A DNA stretch of 64,000 nucleotides from Luzula sylvatica (GCA_946800325.1 OX326961.1:41113543-41177542); one strand, 5' to 3'. Positions 1 through 13,140 are shown, counted from the first letter of the stretch. Translations and numbers: made by a program. Notes: generated by a model from the letters alone, not told the origin.

Positions 1-134
1 CGTTAAAATCTTGTTTTGAATCGAAAAACAAACTTTCTTATTGTTTGTGAAATTTGGTGAAAAGATCTGTAGTAAAAGATACGATACAAATGATCTTAAA
101 ACACGTTATTTGAACTCGTCAAAGCGTTAAAATC

Positions 135-155
135 TTGTTTTGAATCGAAAAACAA
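135..155. repeat. Inverted repeat 1 in the monomer (phase 11-31)
   Basis: The arm ttgtttt (135-141) faces aaaacaa (149-155) across a 7-nt loop. The arms are perfect 7-bp complements. Most types keep the repeat; type G breaks the left arm (17 A) and types D and M break the right arm (27 C). It overlaps the next inverted repeat at 152-155, so both cannot fold at once. Confidence 0.85.
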
Positions 156-172
156 ACTTTCTTAGTGTTTGT
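152..172. repeat. Inverted repeat 2 in the monomer (phase 28-48)
   Basis: The arm acaaac (152-157) faces gtttgt (167-172) across a 9-nt loop. In type D the arm grows to cacaaac/gtttgtg (7 bp). It lies inside the best conserved part of the monomer. In types D and M a perfect 8-bp palindrome, gaaatttc, follows at phase 49-56. Short dyads of this kind are known to be enriched in centromeric satellites; a function here is inference. Confidence 0.85.
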
Positions 173-2727
173 GAAATTTGGTGAAAAGTTATGTGGTAAA
201 AGATACGATACAAATGATCTAGAAACACGTTATTTGAACTCCTCAAAGCGTTAAAATCTTGTTTTGAATCGAAAAACAAACTATCTTAGTGTTTGTGAAA
301 TTTGGTGAAAAGTTATGTACTAAAAGATACGATACAAATGATCTAGAAACACGTTATTTGAACTCCTCAAAGCGTTAAAAGCTTGTTTTGAATCGAAACA
401 CAAACTTTCTTAGTGTTTGTGAAATTTCGTGAAAAGTTATGTAGTAAAAGATACGATACAAAGGATCTAAAAACAGGTTATTTGAACTCCTCAAAGCGTT
501 AAAATCTTGTTTTGAATAGAAAAACAAACTTTCTTAGTGTTTGTGAAATTTGGAGAAAAGTTACGTACTAAAAGATACGATACAAATGATCTTAAAACAC
601 GTCATTTGAACTACTCAAAGCGTTAAAATCTTGTTTTGAATCGAAAAACAAACTTTCTTAGTGTTTGTGAAATTCGGTGAAAAGTTATGTAGTAAAAGAT
701 ACGGTACAAATGATCTAAAAACACGTTATTTGAGCTCCTCAAAGCGTTAAAATCTTGTTTAGAATCGAAAAACAAACTATCTTAGAGTTTGTGAAATTTG
801 GTGAAAAGTTATGTACTAAAAGATACGATACAAATGATCTTAAAACACGTTATTTGAACTCGTCAAAGCGTTAAAATCTTGTTTTGAATCTAAAAACAAA
901 CTTTCTTAGTGTTTGTGAAATTTTGTGAAAAGTTACGTGGTAAAAGATACGATACAAATGATCTACAGACACGTTATTTGAACTCCTCACAGCGTTAAAA
1001 TCTTGTTTTGAATCGAAAAACAAACTATCTTAGTGTTTGTGAAATTTGGTGAAAAGTTATGTAGTAAAAGATACGATACAAAGGATCTAAAAACACGTTA
1101 TTTGAACTCCTCAAAGCGTTAAAATCTTGTTTTGAATCGAAAAACAAACTTTCTTGGTGTTTGTGAAATTTGGTGAAAAGTTACGTAGTAAAAGATACGA
1201 TACAAATGATCTACAAACATGTTATTTGAACTACTCAAAGCGTTAAAATCTTGTTTTGAATCGAAAAACAAACTTTCTTAGTGTTTGTGAAATTTGGAGA
1301 AAATTTACGTAGTAAAAGATACGATACAAATGATCTTAAAACACGTTATTTGAACTCGTCAAAGCGTTAAAATCTTGTTTTGAATCGAAAAACAAACTTT
1401 CTTAGTGTTTGTGAAATTTGGTGAAAAGTTATGTGGTAAAAGATACGGTACAAATGATCTAAAAACACGTTATTTGAACTCCTCAAAGCGTTAAAATCTT
1501 GTTTTGAATCGCAAAACAAACTATGTTAGTGTTTGTGAAATTTGGTGAAAAGTTATGTACAAAAAGGTACGATACAAATGATCTAAAAACACGTTATTTG
1601 AACTCCTCAAAGCGTTAAAAGCTTGTTTTGAATCGAAAAACAAACTTTCTTAGTGTTTGTGAAATTTCGTGAAAAGTTATGTAGTAAAAGATACGATACA
1701 AATGATCTAAAACATGTTATTTGAACTCCTCAAAGCGTTAAAATCTTGTTTTGAATCGAAAAACAAACTTTCTTAGTGTTTGTGAAATTTGGTGAAAAGT
1801 TATGTAGTAAAAGATACGATACAAAGGATCTAAAAACACGTTATTTGAACTCCTCAAAGCGTTAAAATCTTGTTTTGAATCGAAAAACAAACTTTCTTAG
1901 TGTTTGTGAAATTTGGTGAAAAGTTATGTAGTAAAAGATACGATACAAATGATCTAGAAACACGTTATTTGAACTCCTCAAAGCGTTAAAATCTTGTTTT
2001 GAATCGAAAAACAAACTTTCTTAGTGTTTGTGAAATTTGGTGAAAAGTTATGTAGTAAACGATACGATACAAAGGATCTAAAAACACGTTATTTGAACTC
2101 CTCAAAGCGTTAAAATCTTGTTTTGAATCGAAAAACAAACTTTCTTAGTGTTTGTGAAATTTGGTGAAAAGTTATGTACTAAAAGATACGATACAAAGGA
2201 TCTAAAAACACGTTATTTGAACTCCTCAAAGCGTTAAAATCTTGTTTTGAATCGAAAAACAAACTTTCTTAGTGTTTGTGAAATTTGGTGATAAGTTATG
2301 TAGTAAAAGATACGATACAAATGATCTTAAAACACGTTATTTGAACTCGTCAAAGCGTTAAAATCTTGTTTTGAATCGAAAAACAAACTTTCTTAGTGTT
2401 TGTGAAATTTGGTGAAAAGTTATGTGGTAAAAGATACGGTACAAATGATCTAAAAACACGTTATTTGAACTCCTCAAAGCGTTAAAATCTTGTTTTGAAT
2501 CGAAAAACAAACTATGTTAGTGTTTGTGAAATTTGGTGAAAAGTTATGTACTAAAAGGTACGATACAAATGATCTAAAAACACGTTATTTGAACTCCTCA
2601 AAGCGTTAAAAGCTTGTTTTGAATCGAAACTCAAACTTTCTTAGTGTTTGTGAAATTTGGTGAAAAGTTATGTAGTAAAAGATACGATACAGATGATCTA
2701 AAAACACGTTATTTGAACTCCTCAAAG

Positions 2728-2851
2728 CGTTAAAATCTTGTTTTGAATCGAAAAACAATCTTTCTTAGTGTTTGTGAAATTTGGCGAAAAGTTATGTAGT
2801 GAAAGATACGATACAAATGATCTAAAATCGCGTTATTTGAACTCCTCAAAG
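2728..2851 (+). repeat. Most divergent monomer noticed
   Basis: This monomer has five substitutions that I do not see in its relatives: 32 A to T, 58 T to C, 74 A to G, 101 A to T and 103 A to G. The last two create a tcgcg stretch, which is unusual in this AT-rich array. Most other monomers differ only at type-defining positions. It suggests that this part of the array has escaped recent homogenisation. Confidence 0.75.
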
Positions 2852-5577
2852 CGTTAAAATCTTGTTTTGAATCGAAAAACAAACTTTCTCAGTGTTTGTG
2901 AAATTTGGTGAAAAGTTATGTGGTAAAAGATACGGTACAAATGATCTAAAAACACGTTATTTGAACTCCTCAAAGCGTTAAAATCTTGTTTTGAATCGAA
3001 AAACAAACTATGTTAGTGTTTGTGAAATTTGGTGAAAAGTTATGTACAGAAAGGTACGATACAAATGATCCAAAAACACGTTATTTGAACTCCTCAAAGC
3101 GTTAAAAGCTTGTTTTGAATCGAAACTCAAACTTTCTTAGTGTTTGTGAAATTTCGTGAAAAGTTATGTTGTAAAAGATACGATACAAATGATCTAAAAC
3201 ATGTTATTTGAACTCCTCAAAGCGTTAAAATCTTGTTTTGAATCGAAAAACAAACTTTCTTAGTGTTTGTGAAATTTGGTGAAAAGTTATGTAGTAAAAG
3301 ATACGATACAAAGGATCTAAAAACACGTTATTTGAACTCCTCAAAGCGTTAAAATCTTGTTTTGAATCGAAAAACAAACTTTCTTAGTGTTTGTGAAATT
3401 TGGTGAAAAGTTATGTGGTAAAAGATACGATACAAATGATCTAGAAACACGTTATTTGAACTACTCAAAGCGTTAAAATCTTGTTTTGAATCGAAAAACA
3501 AACTATCTTAGTGTTTGTGACATTTGGTGAAAAGTTATGTACTAAAAGATACGATACAAATGATCTAGAAACACGTTATTTGAACTCCTCAAAGCGTTAA
3601 AAGCTTGTTTTGAATCGAAACACAAACTTTCTTAGTGTTTGTGAAATTTCGTGAAAAGTTATGTAGTAAAAGATACGATACAAAGGATCTAAAAACAGGT
3701 TATTTGAACTCCTCAAAGCGTTAAAATCTTGTTTTGAATCGAAAAACAAACTTTCTTAGTGTTTGTGAAATTTGGAGAAAAGTTACGTAGTAAAAGATAC
3801 GATACAAATGATCTTAAAACACGTTATTTGAACTACTCAAAGCGTTAAAATCTTGTTTTGAATCGAAAAACAAACTTTCTTAGTGTTTGTGAAATTCGGT
3901 GAAAAGTTATGTAGTAAAAGATACGGTACAAATGATCTAAAAACACGTTATTTGAGCTCCTCAAAGCGTTAAAATCTTGTTTAGAATCGAAAAACAAACT
4001 ATCTTAGTGTTTGTGAAATTTGGTGAAAAGTTATGTACTAAAAGATACGATACAAATGATCTTAAAACACGTTATTTGAACTCCTCAAAGCGTTAAAATC
4101 TTGTTTTGAATCGAAAAACAAACTTTCTTAGTGTTTGTGAAATTTGGTGAAAAGTTATGTAGTAAAAGATACGATACAAATGATCTAGAAACACGTTATT
4201 TGAACTCCTCAAAGCGTTAAAATCTTGTTTTGAATCGAAAAACAAACTTTCTTAGTGTTTGTGAAATTTGGTGAAAAGTTATGTAGTAAAAGATACGATA
4301 CAAAGGATCTAAAAACACGTTATTTGAACTCCTCAAAGCGTTAAAATCTTGTTTTGAATCGAAAAACAAACTTTCTTAGTGTTTGTGAAATTTGGTGAAA
4401 AGTTATGTACTAAAAGATACGATACAAATGATCTAGAAACACGTTATTTGAACTCCTCAAAGCGTTAAAAGCTTGTTTTGAATCGAAACACAAACTTTCT
4501 TAGTGTTTGTGAAATTTCGTGAAAAGTTATGTAGTAAAAGATACGATACAAAGGATCTAAAAACACGTTATTTGAACTCCTCAAAGCGTTAAAATCTTGT
4601 TTTGAATCGAAAAACAAACTTTCTTAGTGTTTGTGAAATTTGGTGATAAGTTATGTAGTAAAAGATACGATACAAATGATCTTAAAACACGTTATTTGAA
4701 CTCGTCAAAGCGTTAAAATCTTGTTTTGAATCGAAAAACAAACTTTCTTAGTGTTTGTGAAATTTGGTGAAAAGTTATGTGGTAAAAGATACGGTACAAA
4801 TGATCTAAAAACACGTTATTTGAACTCCTCAAAGCGTTAAAATCTTGTTTTGAATCGAAAAACAAACTATGTTAGTGTTTGTGAAATTTGGTGAAAAGTT
4901 ATGTACTAAAAGGTACGATACAAATGATCTAAAAACACGTTATTTGAACTCCTCAAAGCGTTAAAAGCTTGTTTTGAATCGAAACTCAAACTTTCTTAGT
5001 GTTTGTGAAATTTCGTGAAAAGTTATGTAGTAAAAGATACGATACAAATGATCTAAAACATGTTATTTGAACTCCTCAAAGCGTTAAAATCTTGTTTTGA
5101 ATCGAAAAACAAACTTTCTTAGTGTTTGTGAACTTTGGTGAAAAGTTACGTAGTAAAAGATACGATACAAATGATCTACAAACATGTTATTTGAACTACT
5201 CAAAGCGTTAAAATCTTGTTTTGAATCGAAAAACAAACTTTCTTAGTGTTTGTGAAATTTGGAGAAAAGTTACGTAGTAAAAGATACGATACAAATGATC
5301 TTAAAACACGTTATTTGAACTACTCAAAGCGTTAAAATCTTGTTTTGAATCGAAAAACAAACTTTCTTAGTGTTTGTGAAACTCGGTGAAAAGTTATGTA
5401 GTAAAAGATACTGTACAAATGATCTAAAAACACGTTATTTGAGCTCCTCAAAGCGTTAAAATCTTGTTTAGAATCGAAAAACAAACTATCTTAGTGTTTG
5501 TGAAATTTGGTGAAAAGTTATGTACTAAAAGATACGATACAAATGATCTTAAAACACGTTATTTGAACTCGTCAAAG

Positions 5578-5702
5578 CGTTAAAATCTTGTTTTGAATCT
5601 AAAAACAAACTATCTTAGTGTTTGTGAAATTTGGTGAAAAGTTTATGTACTGAAAGATACGATACAAATGATCTAGAAACACGTTATTTGAACTCCTCAA
5701 AG
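5578..5702 (+). repeat. 125-bp monomer with an extra T
   Basis: An R-type monomer with one extra T near phase 65-67. The same insertion occurs only at 10,165-10,289, exactly 4,587 bp away, so it arose before the 37-monomer duplication. R monomers elsewhere lack it. Confidence 0.85.
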
Positions 5703-7561
5703 CGTTAAAAGCTTGTTTTGAATCGAAACACAAACTTTCTTAGTGTTTGTGAAATTTCGTGAAAAGTTATGTAGTAAAAGATACGATACAAAGGATCTAA
5801 AAACACGTTATTTGAACTCCTCAAAACGTTAAAATCTTGTTTTGAATCGAAAAACAAACTTTCTTAGTGTTTGTGAAATTTGGTGATAAGTTATGTAGTA
5901 AAAGATACGATACAAATGATCTTAAAACACGTTATTTGACCTCGTCAAAGCGTTAAAATCTTGTTTTGAATCGAAAAACAAACTTTCTTAGTGTTTGTGA
6001 AATTTGGTGAAAAGTTATGTGGTAAAAGATACGGTACAAATGATCTAAAAACACGTTATTTGAACTCCTCAAAGCGTTAAAATCTTGTTTTGAATCGAAA
6101 AACAAACTATGTTAGTGTTTGTAAAATTTGGTGAAAAGTTATGTACAAAAAGGTACGATACAAATGATCTAAAAACACGTTATTTGAACTCCTCAAAGCG
6201 TTAAAAGCTTGTTTTGAATCGAAACTCAAACTTTCTTAGTGTTTGTGAAATTTCGTGAAAAGTTATGTTGTAAAAGATACGATACAAATGATCTAAAACA
6301 TGTTATTTGAACTCCTCAAAGCGTTAAAATCTTGTTTTGAATCGAAAAACAAACTTTCTTAGTGTTTGTGAAATTTGGTGAAAAGTTATGTAGTAAAAGA
6401 TACGATACAAAGGATCTAAAAACACGTTATTTGAACTCCTCAAAGCGTTAAAATCTTGTTTTGAATCGAAAAACAAACTTTCTTAGTGTTTGTGAAATTT
6501 GGTGAAAAGTTATGTGGTAAAAGATACGATACAAATGATCTAGAAACACGTTATTTGAACTCCTCAAAGCGTTAAAATGTTGTTTTGAATCGAAAAACAA
6601 ACTATCTTAGTGTTTGTGAAATTTGGTGAAAAGTTATGTACTAAAAGATACGATACAAATGATCTAGAAACACGTTATTTGAACTCCTCAAAGCGTTAAA
6701 AGCTTGTTTTGAATCGAAACACAAACTTTCTTAGTGTTTGTGAAATTTCGTGAAAAGTTATGTAGTAAAAGATACGATACAAAGGATCTAAAAACAGGTT
6801 ATTTGAACTCCTCAAAGCGTTAAAATCTTGTTTTGAATCGAAAAACAAACTTTCTTAGTGTTTGTGAAATTTGGAGAAAAGTTACGTAGTAAAAGATACG
6901 ATACAAATGATCTTAAAACACGTTATTTGAACTACTCAAAGCGTTAAAATCTTGTTTTGAATCGAAAAACAAACTTTCTTAGTGTTTGTGAAATTCGGTG
7001 AAAAGTTATGTAGTAAAAGATACGGTACAAATGATCTAAAAACACGTTATTTGAGCTCCTCAAAGCGTTAAAATCTTGTTTAGAATCAAAAAACAAACTA
7101 TCTTAGTGTTTGTGAAATTTGGTGAAAAGTTATGTACTAAAAGATACGATACAAATGATCTTAAAACACGTTATTTGAACTCGTCAAAGCGTTAAAATCT
7201 TGTTTTGAATCTAAAAACAAACTTTCTTAGTGTTTGTGAAATTTTGTGAAAAGTTACGTGGTAAAAGATACGATACAAATGATCTACAAACACGTTATTT
7301 GAACTCCTCACAGCGTTAAAATCTTGTTTTGAATCGAAAAACAAACTATCTTAGTGTTTGTGAAATTTGGTGAAAAGTTATGTACGAAAAGATACGATAC
7401 AAATGATCTAAAAACACGTCATTTGAGCTCCTCAAAGCGTTAAAAGCTTGTTTTGAATCGAAAAACAAACTTTCTTAGTGTTTGTGATATTTGGTGATAA
7501 GTTATGTAGTAAAAGATACGATACAAATGATCTTAAAACACGTTATTTGAACTCGTGAAAG

Positions 7562-8553
7562 CGTTAAAATCTTGTTTTGAATCGAAAAACAAACTTTCTT
7601 ATTGTTTGTGAAATTTGGTGAAAAGATCTGTAGTAAAAGATACGATACAAATGATCTTAAAACACGTTATTTGAACTCGTCAAAGCGTTAAAATCTTGTT
7701 TTGAATCGAAAAACAAACTTTCTTAGTGTTTGTGAAATTTGGTGAAAAGTTATGTGGTAAAAGATACGATACAAATGATCTAGAAACACGTTATTTGAAC
7801 TCCTCAAAGCGTTAAAATCTTGTTTTGAATCGAAAAACAAACTATCTTAGTGTTTGTGAAATTTGGTGAAAAGTTATGTACTAAAAGATACGATACAAAT
7901 GATCTAGAAACACGTTATTTGAACTCCTCAAAGCGTTAAAAGCTTGTTTTGAATCGAAACACAAACTTTCTTAGTGTTTGTGAAATTTCGTGAAAAGTTA
8001 TGTAGTAAAAGATACGATACAAAGGATCTAAAAACAGGTTATTTGAACTCCTCAAAGCGTTAAAATCTTGTTTTGAATCGAAAAACAAACTTTCTTAGTG
8101 TTTGTGAAATTTGGAGAAAAGTTACGTACTAAAAGATACGATACAAATGATCTTAAAACACGTCATTTGAACTACTCAAAGCGTTAAAATCTTGTTTTGA
8201 ATCGAAAAACAAACTTTCTTAGTGTTTGTGAAATTCGGTGAAAAGTTATGTAGTAAAAGATACGGTACAAATGATCTAAAAACACGTTATTTGAGCTCCT
8301 CAAAGCGTTAAAATCTTGTTTAGAATCGAAAAACAAACTATCTTAGTGTTTGTGAAATTTGGTGAAAAGTTAAGTACTAAAAGATACGATACAAATGATC
8401 TTAAAACACGTTATTTGAACTCGTCAAAGCATTAAAATCTTGTTTTGAATCTAAAAACAAACTTTCTTAGTGTTTGTGAAATTTTGTGAAAAGTTACGTG
8501 GTAAAAGATACGATACAAATGATCTACAGACACGTTATTTGAACTCCTCACAG
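7562..8553 (+). repeat. Partial 15-mer HOR (A to H)
   Basis: Eight monomers in the order A to H, preceded by type S. The block stops at the hybrid I/G monomer that starts the next 37-monomer unit. One private change turns the phase 66-69 region into taag near 8,371. Confidence 0.75.
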
Positions 8554-8677
8554 CGTTAAAATCTTGTTTTGAATCGAAAAACAAACTATCTTAGTGTTTG
8601 TGAAATTTGGTGAAAAGTTATGTACTAAAAGATACGATACAAATGATCTTAAAACACGTTATTTGAACTCCTCAAAG
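8554..8677 (+). repeat. Hybrid I/G monomer at duplication junction
   Basis: The left part lacks the G-type A at phase 17 (8,570), so it is type I. The right part has the G-type C at phase 72 (8,625) followed by 97 T. The exchange lies between about 8,570 and 8,625. Confidence 0.75.
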
Positions 8678-11600
8678 CGTTAAAATCTTGTTTTGAATCG
8701 AAAAACAAACTTTCTTAGTGTTTGTGAAATTTGGTGAAAAGTTATGTAGTAAAAGATACGATACAAATGATCTAGAAACACGTTATTTGAACTCCTCAAA
8801 GCGTTAAAATCTTGTTTTGAATCGAAAAACAAACTTTCTTAGTGTTTGTGAAATTTGGTGAAAAGTTATTTAGTAAAAGATACGATACAAAGGATCTAAA
8901 AACACGTTATTTGAACTCCTCAAAGCGTTAAAATCTTGTTTTGAATCGAAAAACAAACTTTCTTAGTGTTTGTGAAATTTGGTGAAAAGTTATGTACTAA
9001 AAGATACGATACAAATGATCTAGAAACACGTTATTTGAACTCCTCAAAGCGTTAAAAGCTTGTTTTGAATCGAAACACAAACTTTCTTAGTGTTTGTGAA
9101 ATTTCGTGAAAAGTTATGTAGTAAAAGATACGATACAAAGGATCTAAAAACACGTTATTTGAACTCCTCAAAGCGTTAAAATCTTGTTTTGAATCGAAAA
9201 ACAAACTTTCTTAGTGTTTGTGAAATTTGGTGATAAGTTATGTAGTAAAAGATACGATACAAATGATCTTAAAACACGTTATTTGAACTCGTCAAAGCGT
9301 TAAAATCTTGTTTTGAATCGAAAAACAAACTTTCTTAGTGTTTGTGAAATTTGGTGAAAAGTTATGTGGTAAAAGATACGGTACAAATGATCTAAAAACA
9401 CGTTATTTGAACTCCTCAAAGCGTTAAAATCTTGTTTTGAATCGAAAAACAAACTATGTTAGTGTTTGTGAAATTTGGTGAAAAGTTATGTACTAAAAGG
9501 TACGATACAAATGATCTAAAAACACGTTATTTGAACTCCTCAAAGCGTTAAAAGCTTGTTTTGAATCGAAACTCAAACTTTCTTAGTGTTTGTGAAATTT
9601 CGTGAAAAGTTATGTAGTAAAAGATACGATACAAATGATCTAAAACATGTTATTTGAACTCCTCAAAGCGTTAAAATCTTGTTTTGAATCGAAAAACAAA
9701 CTTTCTTAGTGTTTGTGAACTTTGGTGAAAAGTTACGTAGTAAAAGATACGATACAAATGATCTACAAACATGTTATTTGAACTACTCAAAGCGTTAAAA
9801 TCTTGTTTTGAATCGAAAAACAAACTTTCTTAGTGTTTGTGAAATTTGGAGAAAAGTTACGTAGTAAAAGATACGATACAAATGATCTTAAAACACGTTA
9901 TTTGAACTACTCAAAGCGTTAAAATCTTGTTTTGAATCGAAAAACAAACTTTCTTAGTGTTTGTGAAATTCGGTGAAAAGTTATGTAGTAAAAGATACTG
10001 TACAAATGATCTAAAAACACGTTATTTGAGCTCCTCAAAGCGTTAAAATCTTGTTTAGAATCGAAAAACAAACTATCTTAGTGTTTGTGAAATTTGGTGA
10101 AAAGTTATGTACTAAAAGATACGATACAAATGATCTTAAAACACGTTATTTGAACTCGTCAAAGCGTTAAAATCTTGTTTTGAATCTAAAAACAAACTAT
10201 CTTAGTGTTTGTGAAATTTGGTGAAAAGTTTATGTACTGAAAGATACGATACAAATGATCTAGAAACACGTTATTTGAACTCCTCAAAGCGTTAAAAGCT
10301 TGTTTTGAATCGAAACACAAACTTTCTTAGTGTTTGTGAAATTTCGTGAAAAGTTATGTAGTAAAAGATACGATACAAAGGATCTAAAAACACGTTATTT
10401 GAACTCCTCAAAACGTTAAAATCTTGTTTTGAATCGAAAAACAAACTTTCTTAGTGTTTGTGAAATTTGGTGATAAGTTATGTAGTAAAAGATACGATAC
10501 AAATGATCTTAAAACACGTTATTTGACCTCGTCAAAGCGTTAAAATCTTGTTTTGAATCGAAAAACAAACTTTCTTAGTGTTTGTGAAATTTGGTGAAAA
10601 GTTATGTGGTAAAAGATACGGTACAAATGATCTAAAAACACGTTATTTGAACTCCTCAAAGCGTTAAAATCTTGTTTTGAATCGAAAAACAAACTATGTT
10701 AGTGTTTGTAAAATTTGGTGAAAAGTTATGTACAAAAAGGTACGATACAAATGATCTAAAAACACGTTATTTGAACTCCTCAAAGCGTTAAAAGCTTGTT
10801 TTGAATCGAAACTCAAACTTTCTTAGTGTTTGTGAAATTTCGTGAAAAGTTATGTTGTAAAAGATACGATACAAATGATCTAAAACATGTTATTTGAACT
10901 CCTCAAAGCGTTAAAATCTTGTTTTGAATCGAAAAACAAACTTTCTTAGTGTTTGTGAAATTTGGTGAAAAGTTATGTAGTAAAAGATACGATACAAAGG
11001 ATCTAAAAACACGTTATTTGAACTCCTCAAAGCGTTAAAATCTTGTTTTGAATCGAAAAACAAACTTTCTTAGTGTTTGTGAAATTTGGTGAAAAGTTAT
11101 GTGGTAAAAGATACGATACAAATGATCTAGAAACACGTTATTTGAACTCCTCAAAGCGTTAAAATGTTGTTTTGAATCGAAAAACAAACTATCTTAGTGT
11201 TTGTGAAATTTGGTGAAAAGTTATGTACTAAAAGATACGATACAAATGATCTAGAAACACGTTATTTGAACTCCTCAAAGCGTTAAAAGCTTGTTTTGAA
11301 TCGAAACACAAACTTTCTTAGTGTTTGTGAAATTTCGTGAAAAGTTATGTAGTAAAAGATACGATACAAAGGATCTAAAAACAGGTTATTTGAACTCCTC
11401 AAAGCGTTAAAATCTTGTTTTGAATCGAAAAACAAACTTTCTTAGTGTTTGTGAAATTTGGAGAAAAGTTACGTAGTAAAAGATACGATACAAATGATCT
11501 TAAAACACGTTATTTGAACTACTCAAAGCGTTAAAATCTTGTTTTGAATCGAAAAACAAACTTTCTTAGTGTTTGTGAAATTCGGTGAAAAGTTATGTAG

Positions 11601-13140
11601 TAAAAGATACGGTACAAATGATCTAAAAACACGTTATTTGAGCTCCTCAAAGCGTTAAAATCTTGTTTAGAATCAAAAAACAAACTATCTTAGTGTTTGT
11701 GAAATTTGGTGAAAAGTTATGTACTAAAAGATACGATACAAATGATCTTAAAACACGTTATTTGAACTCGTCAAAGCGTTAAAATCTTGTTTTGAATCTA
11801 AAAACAAACTTTCTTAGTGTTTGTGAAATTTTGTGAAAAGTTACGTGGTAAAAGATACGATACAAATGATCTACAAACACGTTATTTGAACTCCTCACAG
11901 CGTTAAAATCTTGTTTTGAATCGAAAAACAAACTATCTTAGTGTTTGTGAAATTTGGTGAAAAGTTATGTACGAAAAGATACGATACAAATGATCTAAAA
12001 ACACGTCATTTGAGCTCCTCAAAGCGTTAAAAGCTTGTTTTGAATCGAAAAACAAACTTTCTTAGTGTTTGTGATATTTGGTGATAAGTTATGTAGTAAA
12101 AGATACGATACAAATGATCTTAAAACACGTTATTTGAACTCGTGAAAGCGTTAAAATCTTGTTTTGAATCGAAAAACAAACTTTCTTATTGTTTGTGAAA
12201 TTTGGTGAAAAGATCTGTAGTAAAAGATACGATACAAATGATCTTAAAACACGTTATTTGAACTCGTCAAAGCGTTAAAATCTTGTTTTGAATCGAAAAA
12301 CAAACTTTCTTAGTGTTTGTGAAATTTGGTGAAAAGTTATGTGGTAAAAGATACGATACAAATGATCTAGAAACACGTTATTTGAACTCCTCAAAGCGTT
12401 AAAATCTTGTTTTGAATCGAAAAACAAACTATCTTAGTGTTTGTGAAATTTGGTGAAAAGTTATGTACTAAAAGATACGATACAAATGATCTAGAAACAC
12501 GTTATTTGAACTCCTCAAAGCGTTAAAAGCTTGTTTTGAATCGAAACACAAACTTTCTTAGTGTTTGTGAAATTTCGTGAAAAGTTATGTAGTAAAAGAT
12601 ACGATACAAAGGATCTAAAAACAGGTTATTTGAACTCCTCAAAGCGTTAAAATCTTGTTTTGAATCGAAAAACAAACTTTCTTAGTGTTTGTGAAATTTG
12701 GAGAAAAGTTACGTACTAAAAGATACGATACAAATGATCTTAAAACACGTCATTTGAACTACTCAAAGCGTTAAAATCTTGTTTTGAATCGAAAAACAAA
12801 CTTTCTTAGTGTTTGTGAAATTCGGTGAAAAGTTATGTAGTAAAAGATACGGTACAAATGATCTAAAAACACGTTATTTGAGCTCCTCAAAGCGTTAAAA
12901 TCTTGTTTAGAATCGAAAAACAAACTATCTTAGTGTTTGTGAAATTTGGTGAAAAGTTATGTACTAAAAGATACGATACAAATGATCTTAAAACACGTTA
13001 TTTGAACTCGTCAAAGCGTTAAAATCTTGTTTTGAATCTAAAAACAAACTTTCTTAGTGTTTGTGAAATTTTGTGAAAAGTTACGTTGTAAAAGATACGA
13101 TACAAATGATCTACAGACACGTTATTTGAACTCCTCACAG
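8554..13140 (+). repeat. 37-monomer tandem unit, copy 2 (4,587 bp)
   Basis: This is the adjacent duplicate of the preceding block. Few differences from copy 1 are visible. It opens with a hybrid monomer (type I left, type G right) and is followed at 13,141 by a true type I monomer, as expected if an unequal crossover between G and I made the duplication. Confidence 0.85.

Larger units (their letters stand above)
125..248 (+). repeat. Representative 124-bp monomer (type B)
   Basis: This is a clean monomer on which the internal layout can be read. Runs of A or T lie at phases 5-8, 14-17, 24-28, 34-36, 44-46 and 53-55, so their centres are about 9-10 bp apart through the first half. Further A runs lie at 60-63, 74-77 and 97-101. 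A tandem pentamer, gatac twice, lies at 78-87 and is altered in types F, Q (84 G) and L (79 G). The least variable stretches across the array are about 10-21, 40-52 and 105-113. Type-defining changes cluster at 9, 23, 27-28, 35-37, 55-64, 68-74, 91, 97-98, 104 and 114-122. Type B differs from the consensus at 71 (G) and 98 (G, giving an XbaI site). Confidence 0.9.
1..1364 (+). repeat. Partial 15-mer HOR (A to K)
   Basis: Eleven monomers in the order A B C D E F G H I J K match the first eleven of the complete 15-mers. The K monomer ends in the actcgtc form (118 G) usual for O, and the next monomer (1,365) is type Q. The block therefore leaves the 15-mer through a K/O-like exchange. Private changes include 31-35 and 55-60 variants in the 1.2-1.4 kb monomers. 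The array clearly continues to the left of the window. Confidence 0.8.
3967..8553 (+). repeat. 37-monomer tandem unit, copy 1 (4,587 bp)
   Basis: Every marker in this block recurs 4,587 bp further on. The 125-bp monomer with an extra T (5,578) recurs at 10,165, and the aaaacg boundary (5,821) recurs at 10,408. The BglII-type A monomer at 7,562 recurs at 12,149. The length is 37 x 124 minus 1, from two 123-bp monomers and one 125-bp monomer. The unit mixes 11-mer-like and 15-mer-like segments. Confidence 0.85.

Noticed and set aside
135..172. Intrinsic terminator hairpins
   Set aside because: The arms are 6-7 bp and AT-rich with no GC stem or following T run, and they repeat in every monomer.
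661..685. CENP-B box in type F monomers (attcg, then A at the right spacing)
   Set aside because: The left half fits, but the required CGGG half is replaced by an AT-rich stretch. No monomer type shows a full match.
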